Source: Pseudomonas brassicacearum (lineage in GTDB: Bacteria > Pseudomonadota > Gammaproteobacteria > Pseudomonadales > Pseudomonadaceae). Taken from it: DNA of 64,000 nucleotides. Shown one piece after another: positions 42,574-51,050 of this stretch. A model generated the notes under the pieces. It saw only the letters and a list, made by a program, of their open reading frames with translations. It did no database searches and was not told the DNA's origin. The stretch's first letter is position 1; each line of letters opens with the position of its first letter. Both the position numbers and the translations under genes were made by a program. Location: the NCBI RefSeq assembly GCF_003732225.1, contig NZ_MOBJ01000014.1, positions 186,001-250,000 on the forward strand, written 5' to 3'.

Positions 42574-43107
42574 ATGACGATGTCGGCCCGCCTCGCACTT
42601 ATCTTCTTCGCAGCGCTGCTCAGCGCCTGCGCCAGTCGTATTCCGCCGCCTGTCAAAGTCGTTCGCGCTCCGGTTTTTGCTCCCGCTCAATCTTTCTCGC
42701 CTGCCGCTGAAGACGTGCTGATTCGCGCGTTGGGTCTGGTCGGCACGCCTTATCGTTGGGGCGGCAATACGCCGGACTCGGGTTTCGATTGCAGTGGTCT
42801 GATTGGCTACGTCTACCGTGATGCCGCGGGTATTTCCCTGCCGCGTTCGACTAGCGAGATGATCGGCATGCAAGCGCCGGAAATCGGCCAAGAGGCGTTG
42901 CAAACCGGTGACCTGATCTTCTTTGCCACCAATGGCGGTTCGCACGTCAGCCACGCCGGGATCTACGTCGGCGAAGGCCGCTTCGTGCATGCGCCAGCCA
43001 CCGGCGGTACAGTGAAGCTGGACAGCTTGTCCAAGGCCTATTGGCAGAGAGCCTACCTGAGCGCCAAGCGTGTTATTCAACCAGAACATCTAGCGCATAA
43101 TCCGTAG
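42574..43107 (+). CDS. NlpC/P60 family lipoprotein endopeptidase (second of a tandem pair)
   Basis: A 177-aa paralogue of the preceding protein. Lipobox LLSAC (Cys19), a short proline-rich linker (RIPPPVKVVRAPVFAPAQ), then the catalytic domain with Cys73 (GFDCSGL), His127 (VSHAGIYVG) and His139. The two domains share the blocks LVGT.YR.GG, LPRST.EMI and DL.FFATNG. A separate terminator stands upstream, so its promoter must lie within the 48-base gap or it depends on read-through. The O-methyltransferase gene follows after 15 bases. Confidence 0.93.
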   Translation: MTMSARLALIFFAALLSACASRIPPPVKVVRAPVFAPAQSFSPAAEDVLIRALGLVGTPYRWGGNTPDSGFDCSGLIGYVYRDAAGISLPRSTSEMIGMQAPEIGQEALQTGDLIFFATNGGSHVSHAGIYVGEGRFVHAPATGGTVKLDSLSKAYWQRAYLSAKRVIQPEHLAHNP

Positions 43108-43122
43108 CCTGCAGAGGTTGTC

Positions 43123-43785
43123 ATGACCGCTCGCACACTCAATCTCGACGATTCCCTCTATAACTACCTGCTCGACGTTTCCTTGCGCGAAACGCCGCTG
43201 CTGCGCCGTTTGCGTGACGAAACCCAGGCGCTGCCGATGGCGCGCTGGCAGGTAGCGCCCGAGCAGGGGCAGTTTCTCGCTTTGCTGGTCAAGCTTACGG
43301 GCGCCAGGCGTTTGCTTGAAGTAGGCACTTTCACCGGCTACAGCGCTTTGTGCATGGCGGCCGCCTTGCCGGATGACGGTTCGCTGATCTGCTGTGACAT
43401 TCCCGGAGAGTACAACGCCACGGCGCGCCGTTACTGGCAGGAGGCAGGCCTTGCTGAGTGCATCGATTTGCGTTTGGCGCCCGCGTTGCAAACCCTTGCT
43501 CAACTTGAGCAGCAAGGGCAGGGCGGTTGCTTCGATCTGATCTTCATCGATGCCGACAAGGCCAACTATCCGGCTTATCTGGAAAGTGCTTTGCGGCTGC
43601 TGCGAAACGGTGGGTTGGCGGTTTTCGACAACACGCTGTGGAGTGGGCGAGTACTGGAAGAAAATCCCGCGAGCGAAGACACCCGAGCCATCCAGGCACT
43701 TAATCGTGCCTTGAAGGATGATTCGCGTGTTGATCTGTCGTTGCTGCCTTTGGGTGATGGTCTGACGCTTTGTCGCAAAAAGTAA
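43123..43785 (+). CDS. Class I SAM-dependent O-methyltransferase (CCoAOMT-like)
   Basis: A cytoplasmic methyltransferase of 220 aa. SAM-binding motif I is LLEVGTFTGYSALCMA (about 64-79), followed by the acidic strand ICCDIPGEY. The metal-binding aspartates lie in FIDADKANY and FDNTLWSG. It resembles bacterial cation-dependent O-methyltransferases related to caffeoyl-CoA O-methyltransferase; the substrate is unknown. It is 15 bases behind the NlpC/P60 gene and may be co-transcribed. Confidence 0.9.
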   Translation: MTARTLNLDDSLYNYLLDVSLRETPLLRRLRDETQALPMARWQVAPEQGQFLALLVKLTGARRLLEVGTFTGYSALCMAAALPDDGSLICCDIPGEYNATARRYWQEAGLAECIDLRLAPALQTLAQLEQQGQGGCFDLIFIDADKANYPAYLESALRLLRNGGLAVFDNTLWSGRVLEENPASEDTRAIQALNRALKDDSRVDLSLLPLGDGLTLCRKK

Positions 43786-43796
43786 TGGGTTGATGG

Positions 43797-43873
43797 AAAA
43801 GATCGCAGCCTGCGGCAGCTCCTACATTGGATAATTCGCACCTCGCAGGAGCTGCCGCAGGCTGCGATCTTTT
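43797..43873. repeat. Inverted repeat (family B)
   Basis: Arms AAAAGATCGCAGCCTGCGGC and its complement flank a 25-base centre (TACATTGG..CACCTCGCA). It lies between convergent genes. Confidence 0.92.
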
Positions 43874-43894
43874 GACGTTTTGTTCCTCGTGTTA

Positions 43895-44479
43895 TCAGCC
43901 GCGTGCCTCTTTGAGCAAAAGTGCGATGCCCGGATGGTAGTTGCCGGCTTCGTTGTGCAATTTGCGGTAGGCGTAGGGGAAGTACCAGGCCACGGCGCAG
44001 GTGTGCTCCTTTTGCAGGTCGTCGACCATGTCCTGGAGTTCTTCCGGCGTAGGGCTGTGCTGGGTCTTTTGTGGGGCGACGAACAGGCAGCCTAGCTTCA
44101 GGTCGCTGGCATAGCTGATTTTTTTCGCATCGCTCACGGTATCAAGCAGGGCCTGGGTGAGGTTCAGGTTGTTGACCCGTGGCCAGCGTTGGGTGGCCTG
44201 AAGATAGGCGCGCTCTTCTCCACTGGCGATAAACAGATCGGCGCGGCCATTGCGCTCGCCTTCCTCGATCTGCTTTTTCGTCGGAGTCTGTTCAAGGGTG
44301 ACCATTTCTGCCATCCATGCCGCTGCCGAAAGCAGGCTCAGGTTGGCGCGTTCGTCAAACCAGTAAGGACTTTCATTATCGCCGCGTACCGCGTTGTAGC
44401 GGTCGATACACTCGAACCAGCGCTCCAGCACCGGACGCAGGAATTCCAGCTTGGGATTACTGATGATCATGCCTTGCAT
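43895..44479 (-). CDS. Hypothetical protein
   Basis: I do not recognise this 194-aa cytoplasmic protein. It has no signal peptide or clear motif; visible blocks are LERWFECIDRYNAVRGDNES, SPYWFDERANLSLLSAAAWM and HTCAVAWYFPYAYRKLHNEA. It looks like an alpha-helical protein with a conserved W/Y/F-rich C-terminal half, and the composition suggests a sensor or adaptor rather than an enzyme, as a guess only. ATG 44479 is chosen for the AAGGGTGAGC ribosome binding site; a frame open 17 codons upstream is less likely. It is convergent with the O-methyltransferase gene and divergent from the riboswitch. Confidence 0.7.
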   Translation of the reverse strand: MQGMIISNPKLEFLRPVLERWFECIDRYNAVRGDNESPYWFDERANLSLLSAAAWMAEMVTLEQTPTKKQIEEGERNGRADLFIASGEERAYLQATQRWPRVNNLNLTQALLDTVSDAKKISYASDLKLGCLFVAPQKTQHSPTPEELQDMVDDLQKEHTCAVAWYFPYAYRKLHNEAGNYHPGIALLLKEARG

Positions 44480-44647
44480 GCTGCTCACCCTTTGTTCTTG
44501 TGGTGTAAGGTTGTGGCTCTTTGATATCACTGCTTTCAGTGTGGCACAAGATTGGCGCCAGTTTATTGATTGAGGTCGGTTTCTATCTATCGATGAGTCC
44601 CCGGCTTTAATTGACGCTCCACCCCCAACCCTCTAACCTTCGCGACT

Positions 44648-44862
44648 TGTTTCAGGTGCTCTGTGACCCAGTGGTCGACCGAGTGAAACAGGGAAGCCGG
44701 TGAGGGCGCGTTCTTTGACAGAGCGGGCGACGATCCCGGCGCTGCCCCCGCAACGGTAAATGAGTAAAAACTGCGCTTTGAGCCACTGTGTCGAAGGTCG
44801 ACATGGGAAGGCGCGCAGTTCGGCCATCCCGCCGCTCATGAGCCCGGAGACCGGCCTGATCC
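44648..44862 (+). ncRNA. Cobalamin riboswitch
   Basis: Hallmarks in order: CAGGTGCTC at the 5' side (44651), GAAACAGGGAAGCCGGTG, the GCCCCCGCAACGGTAA core (44741-44756) and the B12 box AGCCCGGAGACCGGCC at 44839-44854. The element precedes cobO by about 90 bases and should shut off the cobalamin operon when adenosylcobalamin is abundant. Confidence 0.95.
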
Positions 44863-44954
44863 ATCCAGCGGCATCACGGTGGGCGATGCCAGGCTTCTTG
44901 CCGTCTATTTCTATGCCTGCCCGCCGTTATCCAGCCTCAACGGAGAGCTCCCCC

Positions 44955-45566
44955 ATGACTGATTCCCCTGATCGTGACGAACGCCATCTGGCGCGCATGC
45001 TGCGCAAGAAAGCCGTGATCGATGAGCGCATTGCCAATTCGCCGAACGAATGCGGTTTGCTGCTGGTTCTGTCCGGCAACGGCAAGGGCAAAAGCAGTTC
45101 AGCGTTCGGCATGCTCGCCCGGGCGATGGGCCACGGCATGCAGTGCGGCGTAGTGCAGTTCATCAAGGGGCGCAGCAGTACCGGCGAGGAGTTGTTCTTC
45201 CGCCGCTTCCCGGAACAAGTGCGCTTCCATGTGATGGGCGAAGGTTTTACCTGGGAAACCCAGGATCGCCAGCGCGATATCGCCGCCGCCGAGGCCGCGT
45301 GGGAAGTATCCCGTGAACTGCTACGTGACCCGGACATTGGCCTGGTGGTGCTCGATGAGCTGAACATTGCCCTCAAGCACGGTTACCTGGACCTTGACCA
45401 GGTGCTCAGCGATTTGCAGGCGCGTCCGCCGATGCAGCATGTGGTGGTCACCGGTCGCGGTGCCAAGCCGGAAATGATCGAACTGGCCGACACGGTCACT
45501 GAAATGGGCATGATCAAGCATGCCTTCCAGGCCGGGATCAAAGCGCAGAAAGGCGTTGAGCTGTGA
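44955..45566 (+). CDS. cobO: Cob(I)yrinic acid a,c-diamide adenosyltransferase
   Basis: This enzyme transfers the adenosyl group of ATP to the cobalt(I) of corrinoids (203 aa, BtuR/CobO/CobA family). P loop GNGKGKSSS at residues 41-49, FIKGRSSTGEE, the Walker B-like LVVLDELNIAL and VVTGRGAKPEMIELAD. ATG 44955 follows GGAGAGCTCCCCC. It is the first gene under the cobalamin riboswitch; an open frame extending back to 44760 runs through the riboswitch and is not coding. Confidence 0.95.
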   Translation: MTDSPDRDERHLARMLRKKAVIDERIANSPNECGLLLVLSGNGKGKSSSAFGMLARAMGHGMQCGVVQFIKGRSSTGEELFFRRFPEQVRFHVMGEGFTWETQDRQRDIAAAEAAWEVSRELLRDPDIGLVVLDELNIALKHGYLDLDQVLSDLQARPPMQHVVVTGRGAKPEMIELADTVTEMGMIKHAFQAGIKAQKGVEL

Positions 45567-45576
45567 GCCTCTTTAT

Positions 45577-46914
45577 ATGAATAGCAGTCGTTATTGCCCG
45601 GCGGTATTGATTGCCGCACCGGCTTCCGGTCAGGGCAAGACCACCGTCACCGCCGCGCTGGCCCGTTTGCATCGCAATCAGGGGCGCAAGGTTCGGGTAT
45701 TCAAATGCGGCCCGGACTTTCTCGATCCGATGATTCTCGAGCGCGCCAGCGGTGCGCCGGTGTATCAGCTGGACATGTGGATGGTCGGCGAACAGGAAAG
45801 TCGTCGGTTGTTGTGGGACGCGGCCGCTGAGGCTGACCTTATCTTGATCGAAGGCGTCATGGGCCTGTTCGATGGCACGCCATCCAGCGCCGATCTGGCG
45901 CGGCACTTCGGCGTGCCGGTGCTGGGCGTGATCGATGGCACCGCCATGGCCCAGACCTTCGGCGCGCTGGCGTTGGGGTTGGCGCGTTATCAGCCGGACT
46001 TGCCGTTCGCCGGTGTATTGGCCAACCGCGTCGGCACCTTGCGTCACGCGCAACTGCTCGAAGGCAGCCTCACCGAAGGCCTGCGCTGGTATGGCGCCTT
46101 GTCCCGGGAAACCGGGATCGAACTGCCGAGCCGTCATCTTGGATTGGTGCAAGCCAGTGAGTTGAACGACCTTGATCTGCGTCTTGATGCCGCCGCCGAA
46201 GCCTTGGCCAGCAGCTGCGAAGTGGCGTTACCGCCCGCTGTCGAGTTCGCCGCGCCTGACGTGATCGCTGCCGAGCCGTTGCTGGCGGGTGTGCGAATTG
46301 CCGTGGCTCGTGACGAAGCGTTCGCCTTCACGTATGGCGCGAGCCTCGACTTGCTGCGGGCGATGGGCGCCGAGTTGCGATTCTTCTCGCCGATCCATGA
46401 CCGTGAACTGCCAGAAGCTGACAGCCTGTATCTGCCTGGCGGTTATCCTGAATTGCACCATGTGGCGTTGGCTGAAAACAGCACAATGCTCGATGCGATT
46501 CGCGCTCACCACGCGGCCGGCAAGCCGTTGCTGGCCGAATGCGGCGGCATGCTGTATTTGCTCGGCTCACTGACTGATGTCGACGGTACGCGTGCTGAGT
46601 TGGTGGGGCTGTTGGCGGGTGATGCGGTGATGCAAAAGCGTCTGGCCGCGTTGGCCCTGCAAGCCGTCGAACTGCCGGAAGGCGCGCTGCGTGGCCACAC
46701 ATACCACCATTCGTTGACCAGCACCGAGCTTGAGCCGATCGCCCGTGGTCTGAGCCCTAACGGTGGGCGCGGCGCCGAAGCGGTTTACCGTGAAGGGCGG
46801 ATGACGGCGTCTTATGTGCACTTCTATTTCCCTTCCAATCCATCGGCGATCGCCGCGCTGTTTGCGCCAGACCTGAACCCTGTGGGGGCGGGCTTGCCCG
46901 CGAAGAGGCTATGA
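45577..46914 (+). CDS. cobB: Cobyrinate a,c-diamide synthase
   Basis: A glutamine-dependent amidotransferase (445 aa) that amidates carboxylates a and c of the corrin ring (CbiA/CobB). The N-terminal ATP-binding fold has the P loop APASGQGKTTV (about 14-24) and GVMGLFDGTPSS. The C-terminal glutaminase domain has LPGGYPELH, the cysteine in LAECGGMLYLLG, and TYHHS. The C-terminal dozen residues (NPVGAGLPAKRL) come from a REP half-element. ATG 45577 is ten bases after the cobO stop; its ribosome binding site is weak. Confidence 0.94.
   Translation: MNSSRYCPAVLIAAPASGQGKTTVTAALARLHRNQGRKVRVFKCGPDFLDPMILERASGAPVYQLDMWMVGEQESRRLLWDAAAEADLILIEGVMGLFDGTPSSADLARHFGVPVLGVIDGTAMAQTFGALALGLARYQPDLPFAGVLANRVGTLRHAQLLEGSLTEGLRWYGALSRETGIELPSRHLGLVQASELNDLDLRLDAAAEALASSCEVALPPAVEFAAPDVIAAEPLLAGVRIAVARDEAFAFTYGASLDLLRAMGAELRFFSPIHDRELPEADSLYLPGGYPELHHVALAENSTMLDAIRAHHAAGKPLLAECGGMLYLLGSLTDVDGTRAELVGLLAGDAVMQKRLAALALQAVELPEGALRGHTYHHSLTSTELEPIARGLSPNGGRGAEAVYREGRMTASYVHFYFPSNPSAIAALFAPDLNPVGAGLPAKRL
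46878..46908 (+). repeat. Single REP half-element inside the cobB 3' end
   Basis: CCTGTGGGGGCGGGCTTGCC followed by CGCGAAGAGG is a half-REP typical of pseudomonads. It codes for the last residues of CobB, and its GAAGAGG provides the ribosome binding site of bluB. Confidence 0.75.
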
Positions 46915-47561
46915 CAGACAACGCATTTTCCGAGGCCGAGCGCGAAGCGGTTTATCGCGCGATTGCCGAACGTCGTGACATGCGTCACTTCAGCAGTGGC
47001 AGCGTCGAACCCGAGCTGCTCCGGCGTTTGCTCGAAGCGGCGCATCGGGCCCCGAGTGTCGGCTTGATGCAGCCCTGGCGGTTCATCCGCATCAGCGACC
47101 GGGCGTTACGCGGCCAGATCCAGCAACTGGTGGAAGAGGAGCGGGTACGCACCGCCGAGGCGCTGGGCGAACGCTCCGACGAGTTCATGAAGCTGAAAGT
47201 CGAAGGCATCAACGACTGCGCCGAAGTGCTGGTCGCCGCGCTGATGGATGATCGCGAGCGGCATATTTTTGGCCGTCGGACCTTGCCGGAAATGGACATG
47301 GCGTCGTTGTCCTGCGCGATCCAGAATCTTTGGCTGGCGTCCCGTGCCGAAGGTCTGGGCATGGGCTGGGTCTCGTTGTTCGAGCCGCAGGCATTGGCGG
47401 ATCTGCTCGGCCTGCCGCCGGGGGCCAAACCGCTGGCGGTGTTGTGCCTGGGACCGGTCAAGGAATTTTACCCGGCGCCGATGTTGGTCCTTGAAGGCTG
47501 GGCGCAGGCGCGTCCGCTAAGTGAACTGTTGTACGAAAATTTTTGGGGAGTGAGTCAATGA
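46911..47561 (+). CDS. bluB: 5,6-dimethylbenzimidazole synthase BluB
   Basis: A flavin-destroying nitroreductase-fold enzyme (216 aa) that turns FMNH2 into 5,6-dimethylbenzimidazole, the lower ligand of B12. RRDMRHFSSGSVEPELLRRL is the FMN-phosphate entry; the block RAPSVGLMQPWRFI is the BluB signature, then RHIFGRRTLPEMDMASL and SRAEGLGMGWVSLF. ATG 46911 overlaps the cobB stop (ATGA). Together with the riboswitch this shows full lower-ligand synthesis under aerobic conditions. Confidence 0.95.
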   Translation: MTDNAFSEAEREAVYRAIAERRDMRHFSSGSVEPELLRRLLEAAHRAPSVGLMQPWRFIRISDRALRGQIQQLVEEERVRTAEALGERSDEFMKLKVEGINDCAEVLVAALMDDRERHIFGRRTLPEMDMASLSCAIQNLWLASRAEGLGMGWVSLFEPQALADLLGLPPGAKPLAVLCLGPVKEFYPAPMLVLEGWAQARPLSELLYENFWGVSQ

Positions 47562-48466
47562 GTGTGGCGTTGCTGAGTGTCGCCGGGGTAGCGCTGGACG
47601 CGCTGCTGGGCGAACCCAAACGCTGGCATCCGCTGGTGGCGTTCGGCCGTTTTGCCGATCGTATCGAGCAACGTTTCAACTCCGCCGGCCGTGGCTGGCG
47701 CAGTCATGGCGTCACCGCCTGGGTGATGGCGGTGTTGCCGCTGACCCTGTTGGTGACGGCGTTTTCCTGGCTGCCCTACGTTGGCTGGATCGTCGAGATC
47801 CTGGCGTTGTATTGCGCCCTTGGCCTGCGCAGCCTCGGCGAACATGTCGAGCCAGTGGCTCAGGCTCTGCGCAGCGACGATCTGGATGAAGCGCGCCAGC
47901 GTGTCGGCTATCTGGTCAGCCGACAGACCAGTGAGCTGGACTCCACTGAAGTGGCCCGCGCCGCTACCGAATCAGTGTTGGAAAACGGCAGTGACGCGGT
48001 GTTCGCCGCACTGTTCTGGTTTGCCGTCGCCGGTGCGCCGGGGGTGGTGCTCTATCGTCTGAGCAATACCCTGGACGCCATGTGGGGGTATCGCAACGAA
48101 CGCTTTGAACGCTTCGGCTGGGCGGCGGCGAAAATCGACGATGTGCTCAACTACATCCCGGCGCGTCTGGTGGCGTTGACCTACGCGCTGCTGGGCAAGA
48201 CCCGCCTGGCACTCAAATGCTGGCGCACCCAGGGGCCGACCTGGGACAGCCCGAACGCCGGGCCGGTGATGGCCGCTGGCGCCGGCGCCCTTGGGGTCGA
48301 GTTGGGCGGTGCGGCGATCTATCATGGTGAGCTGCATCAGCGTCCACAGTTGGGCGAAGGTGTGCCGGCAGATGCAAACTCCATCGACCGCGGCTGGCAA
48401 CTGGTTCAGCGCGGGGTGTGGTTGTGGTTGCTGATTCTCTGTGTGGGGGCTGAGTTTTATGCTTGA
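47558..48466 (+). CDS. cbiB: Adenosylcobinamide-phosphate synthase (CbiB; CobD in P. denitrificans naming)
   Basis: A membrane enzyme (302 aa) that attaches the aminopropanol phosphate arm to adenosylcobyric acid. It has about five hydrophobic helices and the conserved DALLGEPKRWHPLVAFGR start, ATESVLENGSDAVFAALFWF, and NTLDAMWGYRNERFERFGW. ATG 47558 overlaps the bluB stop by four bases. It overlaps the cobD start by eight bases. Confidence 0.94.
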   Translation: MSVALLSVAGVALDALLGEPKRWHPLVAFGRFADRIEQRFNSAGRGWRSHGVTAWVMAVLPLTLLVTAFSWLPYVGWIVEILALYCALGLRSLGEHVEPVAQALRSDDLDEARQRVGYLVSRQTSELDSTEVARAATESVLENGSDAVFAALFWFAVAGAPGVVLYRLSNTLDAMWGYRNERFERFGWAAAKIDDVLNYIPARLVALTYALLGKTRLALKCWRTQGPTWDSPNAGPVMAAGAGALGVELGGAAIYHGELHQRPQLGEGVPADANSIDRGWQLVQRGVWLWLLILCVGAEFYA

Positions 48467-49451
48467 GCACGGTGGCCGCTTGCGCAAGGCGGCGTTGCAG
48501 TACGGCATCGCCGAAGCCGATTGGCTCGACTTGTCCAGCGGTCTGGCACCTTGGCCGTGGGCTATTCCGGACATACCGTTGCGGGCCTGGGCGCGTTTGC
48601 CGGAAACCGATGACGGCCTGGAACAGGCCGCACGCGAGTACTACGGCGCCACACAGGTGCTGCCGGTCGCCGGCTCGCAGGCGGCTATCCAGCTGCTACC
48701 GCGCCTGCGCCGTGCCGGCAAAGTCGGCGTGCTCTCGCCGTGTTATGCCGAGCACGCCGAGGCCTGGCGGCGCAACGGCTATATCGTGCGTGAAGTGCTG
48801 GAGCAGGAAGTCGACTTCTTTCTCGATAGCCTCGACGTGCTGGTGGTGGTTAACCCGAACAATCCCACGGGCCTGAGCCTGACCCCGGAACGCTTGCTCG
48901 ATTGGCATGCCCGACTGGCACAGCGCGGCGGCTGGTTGGTGGTCGACGAAGCGTTCATGGACAACACCCCGCAGTTGAGCCTGTCGTCGTATGCCAATCA
49001 GGTTGGTTTGATCGTCTTGCGTTCGTTCGGCAAATTTTTCGGTTTGGCCGGGGTGCGATTGGGCTTCGTGCTGGCTGAGCGCAAGTTGCTCAAGCTGCTT
49101 GCCGAACAGGTCGGGCCTTGGGCGGTCAGCGGACCGACTCGGGTATTGGGTCAGGTCTGTTTGCGTGACACCCAAGGGCACGCGCTCCAACGCTTGCGCA
49201 GTGAAGAGGCAAGTCAGCGTCTGGCTGAAGTCCTCGAGCGCCACGGCTTCAAGCCACAAGGTGGTTGCGCCCTGTTTCAGTGGTTGATCACCGAGCGCGC
49301 TGAACACCTGCATGAATTCATGGCTCGGCAGGGCATCTTGCTGCGGCTGTTCACTCACAACAGCAGCCTGCGTTTTGGTTTGCCGGCCGATGAGGCCGAT
49401 TGGCTGCGTCTCGAGCACGCTTTCGAAGCCTACGCCAAGGAAACCCCATGA
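48459..49451 (+). CDS. cobD: L-threonine-O-3-phosphate decarboxylase (CobD; CobC in P. denitrificans naming)
   Basis: A PLP-dependent class I/II aminotransferase-fold enzyme (330 aa) making (R)-1-amino-2-propanol phosphate for the nucleotide loop. The PLP lysine is Lys192 in RSFGKFFGLAGVRLGF. NPNNPTG (132-138) and VVDEAFMD (161-168) complete the cofactor site. ATG 48459 lies eight bases before the cbiB stop. The usual name conflicts with other cob genes, so both are given. Confidence 0.93.
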   Translation: MLEHGGRLRKAALQYGIAEADWLDLSSGLAPWPWAIPDIPLRAWARLPETDDGLEQAAREYYGATQVLPVAGSQAAIQLLPRLRRAGKVGVLSPCYAEHAEAWRRNGYIVREVLEQEVDFFLDSLDVLVVVNPNNPTGLSLTPERLLDWHARLAQRGGWLVVDEAFMDNTPQLSLSSYANQVGLIVLRSFGKFFGLAGVRLGFVLAERKLLKLLAEQVGPWAVSGPTRVLGQVCLRDTQGHALQRLRSEEASQRLAEVLERHGFKPQGGCALFQWLITERAEHLHEFMARQGILLRLFTHNSSLRFGLPADEADWLRLEHAFEAYAKETP

Positions 49452-50899
49452 CCACGCTGATGGTGCAAGGCACCACCTCGGACGCCGGCAAAAGTACCCT
49501 GGTAACTGCGCTATGCCGCTGGCTGACCCGTCAGGGCGTCAGCGTGGTTCCTTTCAAGCCGCAGAACATGGCACTCAACAGCGCGGTGACCGCTGACGGC
49601 GGCGAAATCGGTCGCGCTCAAGCCGTGCAGGCCCAAGCGGCCAACCTTGAGCCGCACACCGACATGAACCCGGTGCTGCTCAAACCCAACAGCGATACCG
49701 GCGCGCAAGTGATCATTCACGGACGCGCCGTGACCACCATGAACGCGGTCGCCTATCACGACTACAAAGCCATCGCGATGCAAGCGGTGTTGGCCTCCCA
49801 TGAACGCTTGAGTGCTGCCTATCCGGTGGTGATGGTCGAAGGCGCGGGTTCACCCGCCGAGATCAATTTGCGCGCCGGCGACATTGCCAACATGGGCTTC
49901 GCCGAAGCCGTGGATTGCCCGGTAGTGCTGATCGCCGACATCAATCGCGGCGGGGTATTCGCGCACTTGGTGGGTACGCTGGAACTGCTGTCAGCCACTG
50001 AGCAGGCGCGGGTCAAAGGCTTCATCATCAACCGTTTTCGCGGCGACATCGCCTTGCTGCAACCAGGCCTCGACTGGCTGGAGGAACGTACCGGCAAACC
50101 GGTAATCGGCGTGCTGCCGTATGTCATCGACCTGCACCTGGAAGCCGAAGACGGCATCGATCAACGCCAGACCGATAAGGCCGAGCAGGTGCTCAAAGTG
50201 GTGGTGCCGGTGCTGCCGCGTATCAGCAACCACACCGATTTCGATCCACTGCGCCTGCATCCGCAGGTCGATCTGCAGTTCGTTGGTCCGGGGCAGCCGA
50301 TTCCGCCTGCCGACCTGATCATTCTGCCGGGCTCGAAAAGCGTGCGCAGCGATCTGGTCTACCTGCGCAGCAACGGCTGGGACACGGCCATTACCCGCCA
50401 CTTGCGTTACGGCGGCAAGCTGCTCGGCATTTGCGGCGGTCTGCAAATGCTCGGCGAGCAATTGCATGATCCGCTGGGGCTGGAAGGTGCGGCGGGCTCC
50501 AGTACCGGCCTCGGTTTGCTGGCGTTCGAAACCGTGCTTGAAGAAGAGAAACAGCTGCGCAATGTGCGCGGACGTCTGACCCTGGAAAACGCCGAAGTCA
50601 GCGGTTATGAAATTCACGCCGGGGTCACCACCGGCGTTGCTCTGGAGCAGGCAGCGGTGCTGTTGGATGACGGTCGCAGCGACGGCGCACAAAGTGCTGA
50701 CGGACAGGTGCTCGGCACGTACTTGCACGGTCTGTTCGAATCCCCGGCGGCGTGCAGTGCGCTGTTGCGCTGGGCTGGTTTGCAGAATGTGCAGGAAGTC
50801 GATTATCACGCCTTGCGCGAGCGCGATATCGAGCGCTTGGCGGATTTGGTGGAGAAGCATCTGGACACTGGGCTGTTGCGTGAGCTCTGTGGTTTTTGA
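49448..50899 (+). CDS. cobQ: Cobyric acid synthase
   Basis: A glutamine amidotransferase (483 aa) that amidates four carboxylates (b, d, e, g) of adenosylcobyrinate diamide. The ATP-grasp-like N terminus has GTTSDAGKST (8-17) and the PFKPQNMALNSAVT block. The glutaminase site is GICGGLQMLG, with HAGVTTG near its end. ATG 49448 overlaps the cobD stop by four bases. It is followed by a REP pair before cobU. Confidence 0.95.
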   Translation: MTTLMVQGTTSDAGKSTLVTALCRWLTRQGVSVVPFKPQNMALNSAVTADGGEIGRAQAVQAQAANLEPHTDMNPVLLKPNSDTGAQVIIHGRAVTTMNAVAYHDYKAIAMQAVLASHERLSAAYPVVMVEGAGSPAEINLRAGDIANMGFAEAVDCPVVLIADINRGGVFAHLVGTLELLSATEQARVKGFIINRFRGDIALLQPGLDWLEERTGKPVIGVLPYVIDLHLEAEDGIDQRQTDKAEQVLKVVVPVLPRISNHTDFDPLRLHPQVDLQFVGPGQPIPPADLIILPGSKSVRSDLVYLRSNGWDTAITRHLRYGGKLLGICGGLQMLGEQLHDPLGLEGAAGSSTGLGLLAFETVLEEEKQLRNVRGRLTLENAEVSGYEIHAGVTTGVALEQAAVLLDDGRSDGAQSADGQVLGTYLHGLFESPAACSALLRWAGLQNVQEVDYHALRERDIERLADLVEKHLDTGLLRELCGF

Positions 50900-50911
50900 G
50901 GTGGCTGCGCT

Positions 50912-51017
50912 GGCCTCATCGCGAGCAAGCTCGCTCCCACATTGGATGCGAGGTGTTGCTCCATTTTGTGATCAATACAACTCCCCCTGTGGGAGCGAGC
51001 TTGCTCGCGATGAGGCC
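50912..51017. repeat. REP pair inside the cob operon (family A)
   Basis: Inverted arms GGCCTCATCGCGAGCAAGCT / AGCTTGCTCGCGATGAGGCC flank about 52 bases. It is the only intergenic break longer than 11 bases in the ten-gene cob block, so it may reduce or uncouple cobU-cobS expression. Confidence 0.92.
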
Positions 51018-51050
51018 TGTCGTTACACCGCCAATTAAAAGGTTATAACC

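Noticed and set aside
44760..44954. An N-terminal extension of CobO
   Set aside because: The extension would be translated from riboswitch sequence; the family start is at 44955.
2128..51017. Repeated GCGAGCAAGCTCGCTC elements as a CRISPR array
   Set aside because: The copies are dispersed, paired in inverted orientation and lack regular spacers or cas genes; they are REP elements.
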